From NCBI GenBank assembly GCA_020425085.1, contig JAGQRW010000007.1, positions 558,001-622,000 on the forward strand: a stretch of 64,000 nt of DNA, in the 5' to 3' direction. Each line of letters begins with the position of its first letter. Positions within the stretch are counted from its first letter, which is position 1. The translations under genes were made by a program, and so were the position numbers. Positions 37,264 to 45,693 of the stretch are shown in pieces. Below the pieces are notes generated by a model that was not told the origin of the DNA, ran no database searches, and worked only from the letters and a program-made list of their open reading frames with translations. This stretch comes from Paracoccaceae bacterium (GTDB lineage: Bacteria; Pseudomonadota; Alphaproteobacteria; Rhodobacterales; Rhodobacteraceae).

Positions 37264-37764
37264 ATGTTTCATGCCGATTGCCAGAACTGCGCCGCACTTT
37301 GCTGTCTGGCGCTGGCGTTCGATAAATCCGAGCGTTTCGGTTTTGACAAGGCGGCAGGGGTGGCGTGCCCCAATCTGGATGCGGCGGGGTTGTGCCGGAT
37401 CCACACCGATCTGGATGGAGCAGGGTTTTCGGGCTGCCGCCTATATGACTGTCAGGGGGCCGGTCAAAGAGTCACACAGGAGGTTTTCCAGGGACAAAGC
37501 TGGCAGGACCGACCCGAACTGATGCTGCCGATGATCAGGGCCTTTGCGGACATGCGGCGGGTGCAGGAACTGGCCTGTAATCTGACCACCGCCAAGGGGC
37601 TGAACCTGCCACCGGAACATGAGGCCGAGCGGCAGCGGTTGCTGCTGTTGCTGGAACCCGCTGGCGGCTGGACCATCAAGGCGCTAGATTCCTTTGTTCA
37701 GGGCCAGATCGGGGCGGTGATCGGCAGATTTCTGACCTCACTCAGGTCTTTTGTGCCGGATTAG
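37264..37764 (+). CDS. Cysteine-rich hypothetical protein
   Basis: A 166-residue protein starting MFHADCQNCAALCCLALAF. Cysteines continue as VACPNL, GLCRIH and SGCRLYDCQGAGQ. The pattern is that of a cysteine-rich N-terminal module seen on some pentapeptide-repeat proteins, but no pentapeptide repeats follow; the C-terminal half is helical. It could bind zinc or an Fe-S cluster. Function is unknown. It lies between the divergent MFS gene and a flavoprotein dehydrogenase. Confidence 0.7.
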   Translation: MFHADCQNCAALCCLALAFDKSERFGFDKAAGVACPNLDAAGLCRIHTDLDGAGFSGCRLYDCQGAGQRVTQEVFQGQSWQDRPELMLPMIRAFADMRRVQELACNLTTAKGLNLPPEHEAERQRLLLLLEPAGGWTIKALDSFVQGQIGAVIGRFLTSLRSFVPD

Positions 37765-37866
37765 CCGTTGCACCTTGGGACAATTTGTCAGGTGTCCGCA
37801 TTTCGATGCTTTTCAATCGCTCCGGGGCTGGATAGCCTTCTGCGAAACTTAGCCCCGGAGTCGAAA

Positions 37867-39303
37867 ATGTCTGATTTGATCGCCCAACTCGCCGCCATCA
37901 CCGGCCCGAAATACTGCCTGTCGGGGGATGATGACCGCGCTAAATATGACAATGACATGACGCGGGAATACAAGGGCCGTTCACTTGCAGTGGTGCGCCC
38001 CGCCAACACCGCCGAAGTGTCGGCGATCATGAAACTGGCGAATGCGACCAGGACGCCGGTGGTGCCGTTGTCCGGCAATACCGGGCTTGCGGGTGGCGGC
38101 TATCCCGGGGATGGGGGTGACACAATCATCCTGTCCACCGACCGGATGGACAAGATCATCGACATCAATGTGACCAGCCGCATCGCAAAGGTCGAAGCCG
38201 GGGTAATTCTGGCCAACCTGCATGCCGCCTGCGATCAGCACGATCTGGTGTTTCCGCTGATGTTCGGCGCGCGCGGCAGCTGCCGGATCGGTGGCAACCT
38301 TTCGACCAATGCTGGCGGTTCCAACGTGGTTCGCTATGGCAATACGCGTGCGCTGTGTCTGGGGCTGGAAGTGGTGATGCCGAACGGCGATATCGTCAAC
38401 CTGATGAGCGAATTGCGAAAAGACAATACCGGCTATGATCTGAAGGATTTGTTCGTCGGCGCCGAAGGTACGCTTGGCATTATTACCGCCGCGGTGATGA
38501 AGCTGTTTCCCAAACCCAAAGCCTATGCCACCGCAATGGTATCGGTTCCCAGCATCAAGGTCGCGCTTGAGGTTCTGAACCGTCTGCAATCGGCCCTTGG
38601 CGGAGGGGTGGAAGCGTTTGAATACATGCCGAAAAACTATTTCCGGATTTTTCAGGAACTTCAGCCAGATGCGCCAAAACCCTTTGCCAGCCCGGCTGAG
38701 ATCGGAATTCTGGTGGAAATCGCTGCCGTGGCCGATCGGGATGCGGTGATGGATGAAAACGGTGCCATTCCGGTTCAGACGCTGCTTGAAGAAACCCTTG
38801 GCGATCTGATTGAAAGCAGCGATGTTCTGGATGCCACCGTCGCCCAATCGGAAGCGCAGCGAAAAGAGATGTGGCGTCAACGTGAATCCGCCTTTGAGGT
38901 ACTGAATGCCTATGGTGTGCCAATCACCCCTGATATTGCCGTGCCACTGGATAAGGTCGGGGCGTTCCTGAAACTTGCCGGTGAGCGGTTGAAGGTGATT
39001 GCCCCAAAGTCGGAACTGGCTGAAATCGCCCATCTTGGCGATGGCAACATACATTATTCATTGTGGGTTGACCCGAAAAATCCGGCTCCTGCCGACAAGG
39101 CGATGAAGACGGCCATTTATACCATGATCGAAGATGTGGTGCAGGAACTCGGCGGTTCCTTTTCGGCCGAGCATGGCATTGGCATATCAAAGCTCGGTTC
39201 GATGGAGCGCAGGAAGGACAAGGCGGCGCTGGCAGTGATGCGGGCGATCAAGGCGGCGCTTGATCCCAATGGCATCATGAATCCCGGCAAGTTGCTGCCC
39301 TGA
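37867..39303 (+). CDS. FAD-binding oxidoreductase, GlcD / D-2-hydroxyglutarate dehydrogenase family
   Basis: A 478-residue flavoprotein of the PCMH/VAO fold. The FAD-binding part shows PLSGNTGLAGGGYPGDGGD and RIGGNLSTNAGGSNVVRYG; the C-terminal FAD-oxidase domain ends GAEHGIGISKLGSMERRKD ... PNGIMNPGKLLP, with the His-Gly-Ile active-site block. It oxidises a D-2-hydroxyacid such as D-2-hydroxyglutarate, D-lactate or glycolate; which one is not clear. GGAG at 37857-37860 supports the ATG at 37867. It ends 3 bases before the convergent truA stop. Confidence 0.9.
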   Translation: MSDLIAQLAAITGPKYCLSGDDDRAKYDNDMTREYKGRSLAVVRPANTAEVSAIMKLANATRTPVVPLSGNTGLAGGGYPGDGGDTIILSTDRMDKIIDINVTSRIAKVEAGVILANLHAACDQHDLVFPLMFGARGSCRIGGNLSTNAGGSNVVRYGNTRALCLGLEVVMPNGDIVNLMSELRKDNTGYDLKDLFVGAEGTLGIITAAVMKLFPKPKAYATAMVSVPSIKVALEVLNRLQSALGGGVEAFEYMPKNYFRIFQELQPDAPKPFASPAEIGILVEIAAVADRDAVMDENGAIPVQTLLEETLGDLIESSDVLDATVAQSEAQRKEMWRQRESAFEVLNAYGVPITPDIAVPLDKVGAFLKLAGERLKVIAPKSELAEIAHLGDGNIHYSLWVDPKNPAPADKAMKTAIYTMIEDVVQELGGSFSAEHGIGISKLGSMERRKDKAALAVMRAIKAALDPNGIMNPGKLLP

Positions 39304-39306
39304 GCC

Positions 39307-40083
39307 TCAGCCGATGGCGGCAAACGGGTCCGGCTGGTAGTCGACCCCGATCAGATAGAGCCCGTCCGGCGGCGCAACCGGCCCGCAGGCGGTGCGATCT
39401 TTGGCGTCAAGCGCCGATTTCATCGCTTCGACCGGCCAGTTGCCGGCACCGATCCGTTCCAGCGTGCCGACGATGCTTCGGACCTGATTGTGCAGAAAGG
39501 AACGAGCGGACAGGCGAAACCGGTATTCGGTGCCGTGGGGGATTTCGGTCGCGCTGATGTCGATCCGGTCGAGAGTTTTTTCCGGCGACCTTGCCTGACA
39601 ATGGGTTGAACGGAAGGTGGTGAAGTCATGCCGCCCGATCAGATCGGCGGCGGCGGTCTGCATGGCGGCAATGTCCAGCCTGTGGTTGACGCGCCAGACC
39701 TGGCCGCGATCAAGGGTTAGTGGCGCGCGGCGGCTTTGCAGCCGGTAAAGGTAATGCCGCCCAAGCGCCGAGAACCGTGCGTGAAATCCCGGATCGACCT
39801 TGGCGGCGGCAAGGATCGCTATCGGTGCCGGTTTCAAGTGATAATTCAGCGCCTCGGACAATCGGAACGCATCCCAGTCGCGCGCCATGTCGCAATGCAC
39901 AACCTGCGCGGTTGCATGCACCCCGGCATCGGTGCGACCGGCGGCGGCGATGGCAGGCAGATCAGGCTCCAGCCGCGTCAGTGCCGCCTCGACGGTCGCT
40001 TGCACGCTCGGCGCGGTTTTCTGGCGCTGCCAGCCGGCAAAGGGCGCGCCGTCATATTCGATTTTCAAGGCATATCGGGGCAT
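39307..40083 (-). CDS. truA: tRNA pseudouridine(38-40) synthase
   Basis: A 258-residue pseudouridine synthase modifying the anticodon stem of many tRNAs. The catalytic Asp lies in [17 protein letters not shown]. Start [21 protein letters not shown] is typical. It is divergent from the ycjX-type gene. Confidence 0.96.
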   Translation of the reverse strand: MPRYALKIEYDGAPFAGWQRQKTAPSVQATVEAALTRLEPDLPAIAAAGRTDAGVHATAQVVHCDMARDWDAFRLSEALNYHLKPAPIAILAAAKVDPGFHARFSALGRHYLYRLQSRRAPLTLDRGQVWRVNHRLDIAAMQTAAADLIGRHDFTTFRSTHCQARSPEKTLDRIDISATEIPHGTEYRFRLSARSFLHNQVRSIVGTLERIGAGNWPVEAMKSALDAKDRTACGPVAPPDGLYLIGVDYQPDPFAAIG

Positions 40084-40197
40084 GTTGTCGGGTTAGCGAT
40101 TTTCACCGGTTTTGCCAATCCCTGCGGCAATCGCTTGTTTTGCCCTGTCAATCCGGCGAAAACTGCTTATCTAGGTCTGACATTGGCAGGAAGGGCA

Positions 40198-41628
40198 GTG
40201 AAATTGAGGCTGGGCGAGTTTGCCGACAATCTGGTGCGCGGCATCGAGGATCGGGCGGCGCGGCTATCGGAAACGCTGTTCGAGCCGGTGATCCGGCTGG
40301 GTGTGACCGGCTTGTCACGATCCGGCAAGACGGTGTTTATCACCTCTCTGGTGGCGAACCTGCTGGATCGCGGCCGGATGCCGCAACTGCTGGCGGCGGC
40401 CAGCGGCGCGATCGAGGCGGTTTACCTCAGGCCGCAACCCGATGACACCGTGCCAAGATTCGATTATGAGAACCACCTGGCGGCATTGACCGGGGCAAGA
40501 CCGCACTGGCCGAAATCGACCCGTGCGGTCAGCCAGTTGCGCCTGTCGATCAGGGTGCGCCCGGCGGGATTGCTGGCCGGATTGTCGGGACCGAAAACCG
40601 TGCATCTCGATATCGTCGATTATCCCGGCGAATGGCTGCTGGACCTGCCCCTGATGTCGCAAAGCTATGAGGCGTGGTCGGCGACCTCATTGGCCGAGGC
40701 GGGGATCGCCGCCAGGGCCGAGGTTGCCGCCGACTGGCGGCAGGCAGTGGCGGATGCGGATGCCGGGGCGGATTATCAGGAAAGCGATGCGCAGAAACTG
40801 GCGCGCCGATTTACCCTTTATCTGCGGGCGGCGCGGGCGGCGGGATTTTCCGGTTGCGCGCCGGGGCGGTTCCTGCTGCCGGGCGAGTTGGAAGGCTCGC
40901 CCGTGTTGACCTTTGCGCCGCTGGTGCGACCGGCGGTAACGCCGCGCCGTTCGCTCTGGCGCGAGATGGAGCGGCGGTACAACGCTTACAAATCCCAGGT
41001 GGTCCTGCCGTTTTTTCGCGACCATTTTGCCCGTATCGACCGGCAGATCGTGCTGGTGGATGCGCTTGGGGCAATCCATGCAGGCCCGGCGGCGGTCGAG
41101 GATCTGCGCCTTGCCATGAGCGACGTGCTGCGCGCCTTTCGCCCTGGCTCCAACGGCTGGCTGTCGTTTCTTGGCACCAGGCGGGTCGAGCGGATACTGT
41201 TTGCCGCCACCAAGGCCGATCATCTGCACCATCGCCAGCATCCGCAACTGACCGCGATCATGGAGGCGCTGCTGCGCGAGGCCAGCGACCGGGCGGAATT
41301 TGCCGGGGCCGTGACCAGGGCGATGTCGATTGCCAGCCTTCGTGCCACCGTCGAACAGGTGGTCGAGCATCAGGGCCAAAAGCTGGATTGTGTGCGTGGT
41401 GTGCTGGAAGAAACCGGCCGGCCGGCGGCGTTGTTTGCCGGTGAATTGCCAAAGGATCCGAAACTGCTGCTGAACCCGGCACGGCAGGGGGCGGTTGCCT
41501 GGCTGGATCAGGACTATCAGATAATGCGGTTTTTACCGGCGGTTCTGGAACTTGCCCCCGGCGAGGGGCCGCCGCATATCCGGCTGGATCGGGCGGCGGA
41601 ATTTCTGTTGGGAGATCGGCTGACATGA
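40198..41628 (+). CDS. ycjX: YcjX-family P-loop ATPase/GTPase
   Basis: A 476-residue protein of DUF463. The P-loop GLSRSGKT lies near residue 42; DYPGEWLLDL and the downstream NPARQG-AVAWLDQDYQIMRF block are family features. The GTG at 40198 follows AGGA at 6 bases; the frame upstream runs antisense to truA without homology. The partner YcjF starts inside its stop codon. In other bacteria the pair belongs to the phage-shock/stress response; the molecular role is not known. Confidence 0.9.
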   Translation: MKLRLGEFADNLVRGIEDRAARLSETLFEPVIRLGVTGLSRSGKTVFITSLVANLLDRGRMPQLLAAASGAIEAVYLRPQPDDTVPRFDYENHLAALTGARPHWPKSTRAVSQLRLSIRVRPAGLLAGLSGPKTVHLDIVDYPGEWLLDLPLMSQSYEAWSATSLAEAGIAARAEVAADWRQAVADADAGADYQESDAQKLARRFTLYLRAARAAGFSGCAPGRFLLPGELEGSPVLTFAPLVRPAVTPRRSLWREMERRYNAYKSQVVLPFFRDHFARIDRQIVLVDALGAIHAGPAAVEDLRLAMSDVLRAFRPGSNGWLSFLGTRRVERILFAATKADHLHHRQHPQLTAIMEALLREASDRAEFAGAVTRAMSIASLRATVEQVVEHQGQKLDCVRGVLEETGRPAALFAGELPKDPKLLLNPARQGAVAWLDQDYQIMRFLPAVLELAPGEGPPHIRLDRAAEFLLGDRLT

Positions 41629-42623
41629 CCAGGAAAAACGCTCCGGTTCTGATCGAACTTGACGAGGTTTCCGCCACTACCCCGGCCAATGCGCCGCCGG
41701 TCCCGGATTTACTGCCCGAGGGGCGGCGCGGACCGGCGATCGAGACGCTGGCGGTTCTGGCGGCAAGGCGTCCGCGGTTTCTGGCGCGCCTGTTCTGGGC
41801 GGCTGCGCTGGCGCTGGTTGCGGCGGTGATTTCGGTGGCGGCTTGGGATTTCGTCTTTGGCCTTCTGGCGCGCAACATCTGGCTTGGGCGTGGCGTGCTG
41901 GTGGTGCTGGCAGCGTTTCTGGTGGCATTGCTTGGCATCAGCCTGCGTGAGTGGCTGGCGCTGGTCAGGCTGCGCCGGGTCGACCGGCTGAAACGCGACA
42001 TTGAACAGGTCACTGCCGCGCCGGAACTGGTGGCGGCGGAACGTGTGCTGGCCGAATTGCTACAGTTCTATGCGCGGCGCGACGATCTGGCCTGGGCGCG
42101 GCAGAACCTGTTGGCGCGGCGGGGCGAAATTCTTGACGGTGACGGAATTCTGCACCTGGCCGAGGCCGAGTTGATGACGCCCCTGGATGCCGCCGCGCGA
42201 CGCGAGGTCGAGGCGGCGGCGCGGCAGGTCGCGACGGTGACGGCCATCGTGCCTCTGGCACTGGCCGATGTGGCGGTGGCGTTGACCGCGAACTTGCGCA
42301 TGGTCCGGCGGGTCGCTGAAATTTACGGCGGGCGCGGCGGCATGTTCGGTTCATGGCGGCTGCTGCGAACGGTGATGTTGCATCTGGTGGCGACCGGGGC
42401 GCTGGCGGTGGGGGATGACCTGATCGGTACCATCGCCGGTGGCGGAGTGGTTTCCAAGCTGTCGCGTCGTTTTGGCGAAGGCATTGTCAACGGTGCCTTG
42501 ACCGCAAGGGTAGGGGTTGCGGCGATGGAGGTATGCCGCCCGATGCCGTTTGGCGCGGGCAAGCGCCCGCGGGTTTCCCGGCTGGTCAGCGGTGCCTTGA
42601 CCGGGCTGTTCAGCAAAGGCTGA
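41625..42623 (+). CDS. ycjF: YcjF-family (TIGR01620) membrane protein
   Basis: A 332-residue protein with two adjacent N-terminal membrane helices (about residues 55-110) and a C-terminal DUF697-like domain containing ADVAVALTANLRMVRRVAEIYGGRGGMFGSWRLLRTV. It overlaps ycjX by 4 bases (ATGA), showing that the two work together, most likely at the inner membrane. Confidence 0.9.
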   Translation: MTRKNAPVLIELDEVSATTPANAPPVPDLLPEGRRGPAIETLAVLAARRPRFLARLFWAAALALVAAVISVAAWDFVFGLLARNIWLGRGVLVVLAAFLVALLGISLREWLALVRLRRVDRLKRDIEQVTAAPELVAAERVLAELLQFYARRDDLAWARQNLLARRGEILDGDGILHLAEAELMTPLDAAARREVEAAARQVATVTAIVPLALADVAVALTANLRMVRRVAEIYGGRGGMFGSWRLLRTVMLHLVATGALAVGDDLIGTIAGGGVVSKLSRRFGEGIVNGALTARVGVAAMEVCRPMPFGAGKRPRVSRLVSGALTGLFSKG

Positions 42624-42643
42624 AATCGCCGCCCCGAGCGTTT

Positions 42644-42661
42644 CCGCCCCGGGCGGGGCGG
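42644..42661. terminator. GC hairpin between convergent ycjF and sqr-like genes
   Basis: CCGCCCC (42644-42650), loop GGGC, GGGGCGG (42655-42661): a 7-bp all-GC stem 20 bases after the ycjF stop and 34 bases from the end of the flavoprotein gene. No U-tract directly after it on the plus strand, but a TTTTT run follows further on. Confidence 0.45.
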
Positions 42662-42695
42662 ATCCGATATCCGTATCCCCGGTGCCGGTTTTTGA

Positions 42696-43964
42696 TTATT
42701 TCAGTCGTGTCACCTTGGTCATGCCCATGATCGTCCTTTCAAAGAACGGTTCGGTCTGTCCCTTGCGCACCTTGCGCATGAAGTATTTTTCGAACGCGAT
42801 CTTGGCCCAGTGCACCCAGCGACCTTCGCCGGCCCAGTTCATGTTGCGCGGCGGGTTCTGTGGCTGCGCCAGAAATGCCACACCCTTGTCACCGAAATCA
42901 GCCAGACAGAAGGCGTTCCAGGTACCCTCGTTGGAGGGTTCCCTGCCGCGCAGCAACTGGCCGATATTGGCGGCGGCGGCGGCGACCATGCTTTCGATCA
43001 TATAGCCGGTTTTGGGCACGCCGACCGGGACCGGGGTTGCCTCGAGCGGGGCTATGGCGATGCAGACGCCGACGGAAAAGATGTTCTGGTATTTCGGATT
43101 GCGCTGGTGCTTGTCCACCACCACGAATCCGCGCGGATTTACCAGTCCCTCGATGCCCATGACGGCCGGGATGCCGCGAAAGGCCGGCAGCATCATGGAA
43201 TACTTGAAATCCAGCTCGTGGGTTTTTGCCACCTTGCCGCCTTCGGCCATTTCGCTGACATGCATCTTGCCGTCCTCGACCTTGTCGACCTTGGCATTGG
43301 TGATCCAGTTGATGTGCCGTTCACGCATCTCGCTTTCCAGCATGCCCTTGGTGTCGCCGACACCGCCTAGCCCGAGATGGCCGATATAGGGTTCCGCCGA
43401 CACATAGGTCATCTTGACCTTGTCGCGGATTTTGCGCCGCTTGAGGTCGGTATCCATTATCATGGTGTATTCATAGGCAGGCCCGTAGCAGGACGCGCCC
43501 TGAACCGCACCGACCACGATCGGGCCGGGATCCTTGCAAAATGCCTCCCAGGCGGCGCTGGCGGTTATCGCATGCTCGATCGAGCAGACCGACTGGGTAA
43601 AGCCCTCGGGGCCAAGACCTTCGATTTCATCGAACGCCAGTTCCGGGCCGGTGGCGATCACGAGGTAGTCATAGCTGACCTCCTTGCCGCTTTCCAGCAC
43701 CACCTTGTTTTCGTCCGGCATCAGCTTTTTGGCGCCATCGGCAAGGAACTGAATGCCATGTTTCTGCAACAGGGGCGCAAGGTCGATGGTCACGTCCTGC
43801 TTGCTGCGCCAGCCGACACCGGCCCAGGGATTGGATGGGGTAAACTGGAAATAGGGCAGGTTCGAGATGACGGTGATCCGGTCTTCGGGCCGCATTGCCT
43901 TTTTCATCTCATACGCCATCGGCAGACCGCCGATGCCTGCGCCGAGAATTATGATATCCGCCAC
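42696..43964 (-). CDS. Sulfide:quinone oxidoreductase-like flavoprotein
   Basis: A 422-residue FAD protein starting VADIIILGAGIGGLPMAYEMKKAM. Three cysteines at the right places for SQR are present: SVCSIEHA, GASCYGPAYEY and FSVGVCIAI. The C-terminal amphipathic tail would hold it to the membrane. It should oxidise sulfide and reduce quinone. The GTG start at 43964 has GGGGAG upstream; an ATG 20 codons earlier gives an unrelated extension. Type II NADH dehydrogenase or flavocytochrome c flavoprotein are less likely alternatives. Confidence 0.85.
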   Translation of the reverse strand: MADIIILGAGIGGLPMAYEMKKAMRPEDRITVISNLPYFQFTPSNPWAGVGWRSKQDVTIDLAPLLQKHGIQFLADGAKKLMPDENKVVLESGKEVSYDYLVIATGPELAFDEIEGLGPEGFTQSVCSIEHAITASAAWEAFCKDPGPIVVGAVQGASCYGPAYEYTMIMDTDLKRRKIRDKVKMTYVSAEPYIGHLGLGGVGDTKGMLESEMRERHINWITNAKVDKVEDGKMHVSEMAEGGKVAKTHELDFKYSMMLPAFRGIPAVMGIEGLVNPRGFVVVDKHQRNPKYQNIFSVGVCIAIAPLEATPVPVGVPKTGYMIESMVAAAAANIGQLLRGREPSNEGTWNAFCLADFGDKGVAFLAQPQNPPRNMNWAGEGRWVHWAKIAFEKYFMRKVRKGQTEPFFERTIMGMTKVTRLK

Positions 43965-44318
43965 TTGATTTCTCCCCTTTATGGCGCGTCTGTCGCGCGA
44001 TTCCCTGATCTCAAGTATGCGCAAACCCGAATATATTGCGCTGTGGTCAGAAGCCGCAGTTTCCCCGGATTTCGCGTGGTTGCCATCTGCCTTGCGGTGG
44101 TTCCTCGCCGATTTTCCGAAATCTGCCGATGAGTTTGCAAACAGAGTTGTTTTTCGTTATCAAACGAAATCATAACAGTATGTTACAATGGTTTTCTCAT
44201 CTTTTTGCTGAATGTACCCGGCTTGTCAGAACGCTTGCATTCCAAACTGTAACATTGTCCGGTCAGGTCGATTGATCTCTTGTGATAACAAATCTGATAA
44301 CCAATATATTACAGTGTG
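43965..44318. promoter_or_regulatory. AT-rich upstream region of the SQR-like gene
   Basis: This 354-base stretch holds no gene. It contains the perfect palindromes AATATATT (44030-44037) and TAACA-GTA-TGTTA (44173-44185), a related TTACAGTGTGTTA (44309-44321) and TTCGTT-ATCA-AACGAA near 44155-44170. Such AT-rich inverted repeats are the kind bound by ArsR-type sulfide sensors (BigR/SqrR) in relatives, but I cannot assign one. The rest shows nothing recognisable. Confidence 0.4.
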
Positions 44319-45011
44319 TTATTTCTTTATCCCCGTAATCCACTTTAACACTATCGGCCCCAGATTGGCGACGATCAGCGCGACACCATCGGCGTTGGGA
44401 TGGATGCCGTCAGGCTGCATCAGTGTTGCCAGCACCTGCTGACGATCACCGGCTTTTTCCAGCGGCTCCAGCAATGAGGGGTAGAGTGTGATACCGTATT
44501 TCCGGGCCAGATCAGGGTAGATGCTGTCAAAGGCCGATTTGTAATCGGCGCCGTAATTGTCCGGCGCACTGATCCCTACCAACAGCACCGGCAGGTTCCG
44601 GTCAGCGGCAATTTTCAGCATCGCATCAAGATTGGCGCGGCTCAGTGTCGGGTCCAATCCGCGCAAAAGATCGTTGCCGCCAAGCGTCAACATCATCGCG
44701 TCGGGTTTGTCGGCAAGGCTCCATTCCAGCCGCGCCAGCCCGCCCGATGTGGTGTCACCCGACACCCCGGCGTTCAGCACCTTCACGTCGGCACCATGAT
44801 CCTTAAGCCAGCCCTCCAGTTGCGGCACCAGCCCGTCTTCGGGTGGCAATCCATAGCCCTGCGTGAGGCTGTCACCGAATGCCAGAAGGCGGATCGGGTC
44901 CGCTGCCGCGATGCCGGAAAACAGGCAGAGGCAAAAAATCGCCGCCAACAGCTTGTCAATCGCCCCTTGGTGACCATACATGCCATAGAAAGGCAGGAGT
45001 TTGATTTTCAT
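44319..45011 (-). CDS. tesA: Arylesterase / lysophospholipase TesA-like SGNH hydrolase
   Basis: A 230-residue secreted esterase. A signal peptide (AAIFCLCLFSGIAAA) ends around residue 37; then block I LLAFGDSLTQGYGLPPEDG with the nucleophile Ser, block III TLGGNDLLRG and block V QPDGIHPNADGVAL with Asp and His. It is divergent from an ABC ATPase gene with which its start codon overlaps in a CATG. The tesA / ATPase / permease arrangement is the same as tesA-ybbA-ybbP of E. coli. Confidence 0.93.
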   Translation of the reverse strand: MKIKLLPFYGMYGHQGAIDKLLAAIFCLCLFSGIAAADPIRLLAFGDSLTQGYGLPPEDGLVPQLEGWLKDHGADVKVLNAGVSGDTTSGGLARLEWSLADKPDAMMLTLGGNDLLRGLDPTLSRANLDAMLKIAADRNLPVLLVGISAPDNYGADYKSAFDSIYPDLARKYGITLYPSLLEPLEKAGDRQQVLATLMQPDGIHPNADGVALIVANLGPIVLKWITGIKK

Positions 45012-45693
45012 GGCAGAAATAATCCTGTCCTTGACGGATGTTCACCTGACACTCAAAGGCAATGCAGGCCCGGTCGATATCCTAAAAGGCATATCCATGG
45101 AAGTCGAGCGGGGGCGCAATACCGGTCTGGTCGGGCCATCAGGATCCGGCAAATCCTCGCTTCTGATGCTGCTGGGCGGGCTGGAACGCGCCAGTTCCGG
45201 GCAGGTCGTGGCGCTTGGCCAGGATCTCGGGCGGATGAACGAGGATCAACTGGCAAGGTTTCGCCGTGATCACATGGGGGTGGTTTTTCAATCCTTCCAT
45301 CTGATTCCGACCATGACAGCGTTGGAAAATGTCGCAACACCGCTGGAACTGGCCGGGGTAACCGACGCCTTTGAACGGGCCGAGGCGGAACTGGCGCATG
45401 TGGGGCTGGCGGCGCGACTTGACCACTACCCCTCGCAGATGTCGGGCGGCGAGCAACAGCGCGTGGCACTGGCCCGCGCCGCCGCACCCCGGCCCGAGAT
45501 CCTGCTGGCGGATGAACCGACCGGCAACCTTGATCGGGCCAATGGCGAGGCGATCATCGACATGCTGTTCGGCCTGTCGGTGCGGTTTGGCGCAACCCTG
45601 GTGATGGTGACACACGCGCCGGAACTGGCAGCCCGCTGTGATCGGGTGATCCGGCTTGCGGACGGACGAATTGATACGGGCAACGACCTTTGA
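45010..45693 (+). CDS. ABC transporter ATP-binding protein (YbbA/LolD-like)
   Basis: A 227-residue ATPase. Walker A GPSGSGKSS, signature QMSGGEQQRVALARA and Walker B ILLADEPTGNLD are intact. It belongs to the MacB/LolD type with the following FtsX-like permease, whose TTG start overlaps its stop. The exact cargo is unknown; in E. coli the YbbA/YbbP pair sits by tesA as here. The ATG at 45010 begins one base inside the divergent tesA start. Confidence 0.93.
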   Translation: MAEIILSLTDVHLTLKGNAGPVDILKGISMEVERGRNTGLVGPSGSGKSSLLMLLGGLERASSGQVVALGQDLGRMNEDQLARFRRDHMGVVFQSFHLIPTMTALENVATPLELAGVTDAFERAEAELAHVGLAARLDHYPSQMSGGEQQRVALARAAAPRPEILLADEPTGNLDRANGEAIIDMLFGLSVRFGATLVMVTHAPELAARCDRVIRLADGRIDTGNDL

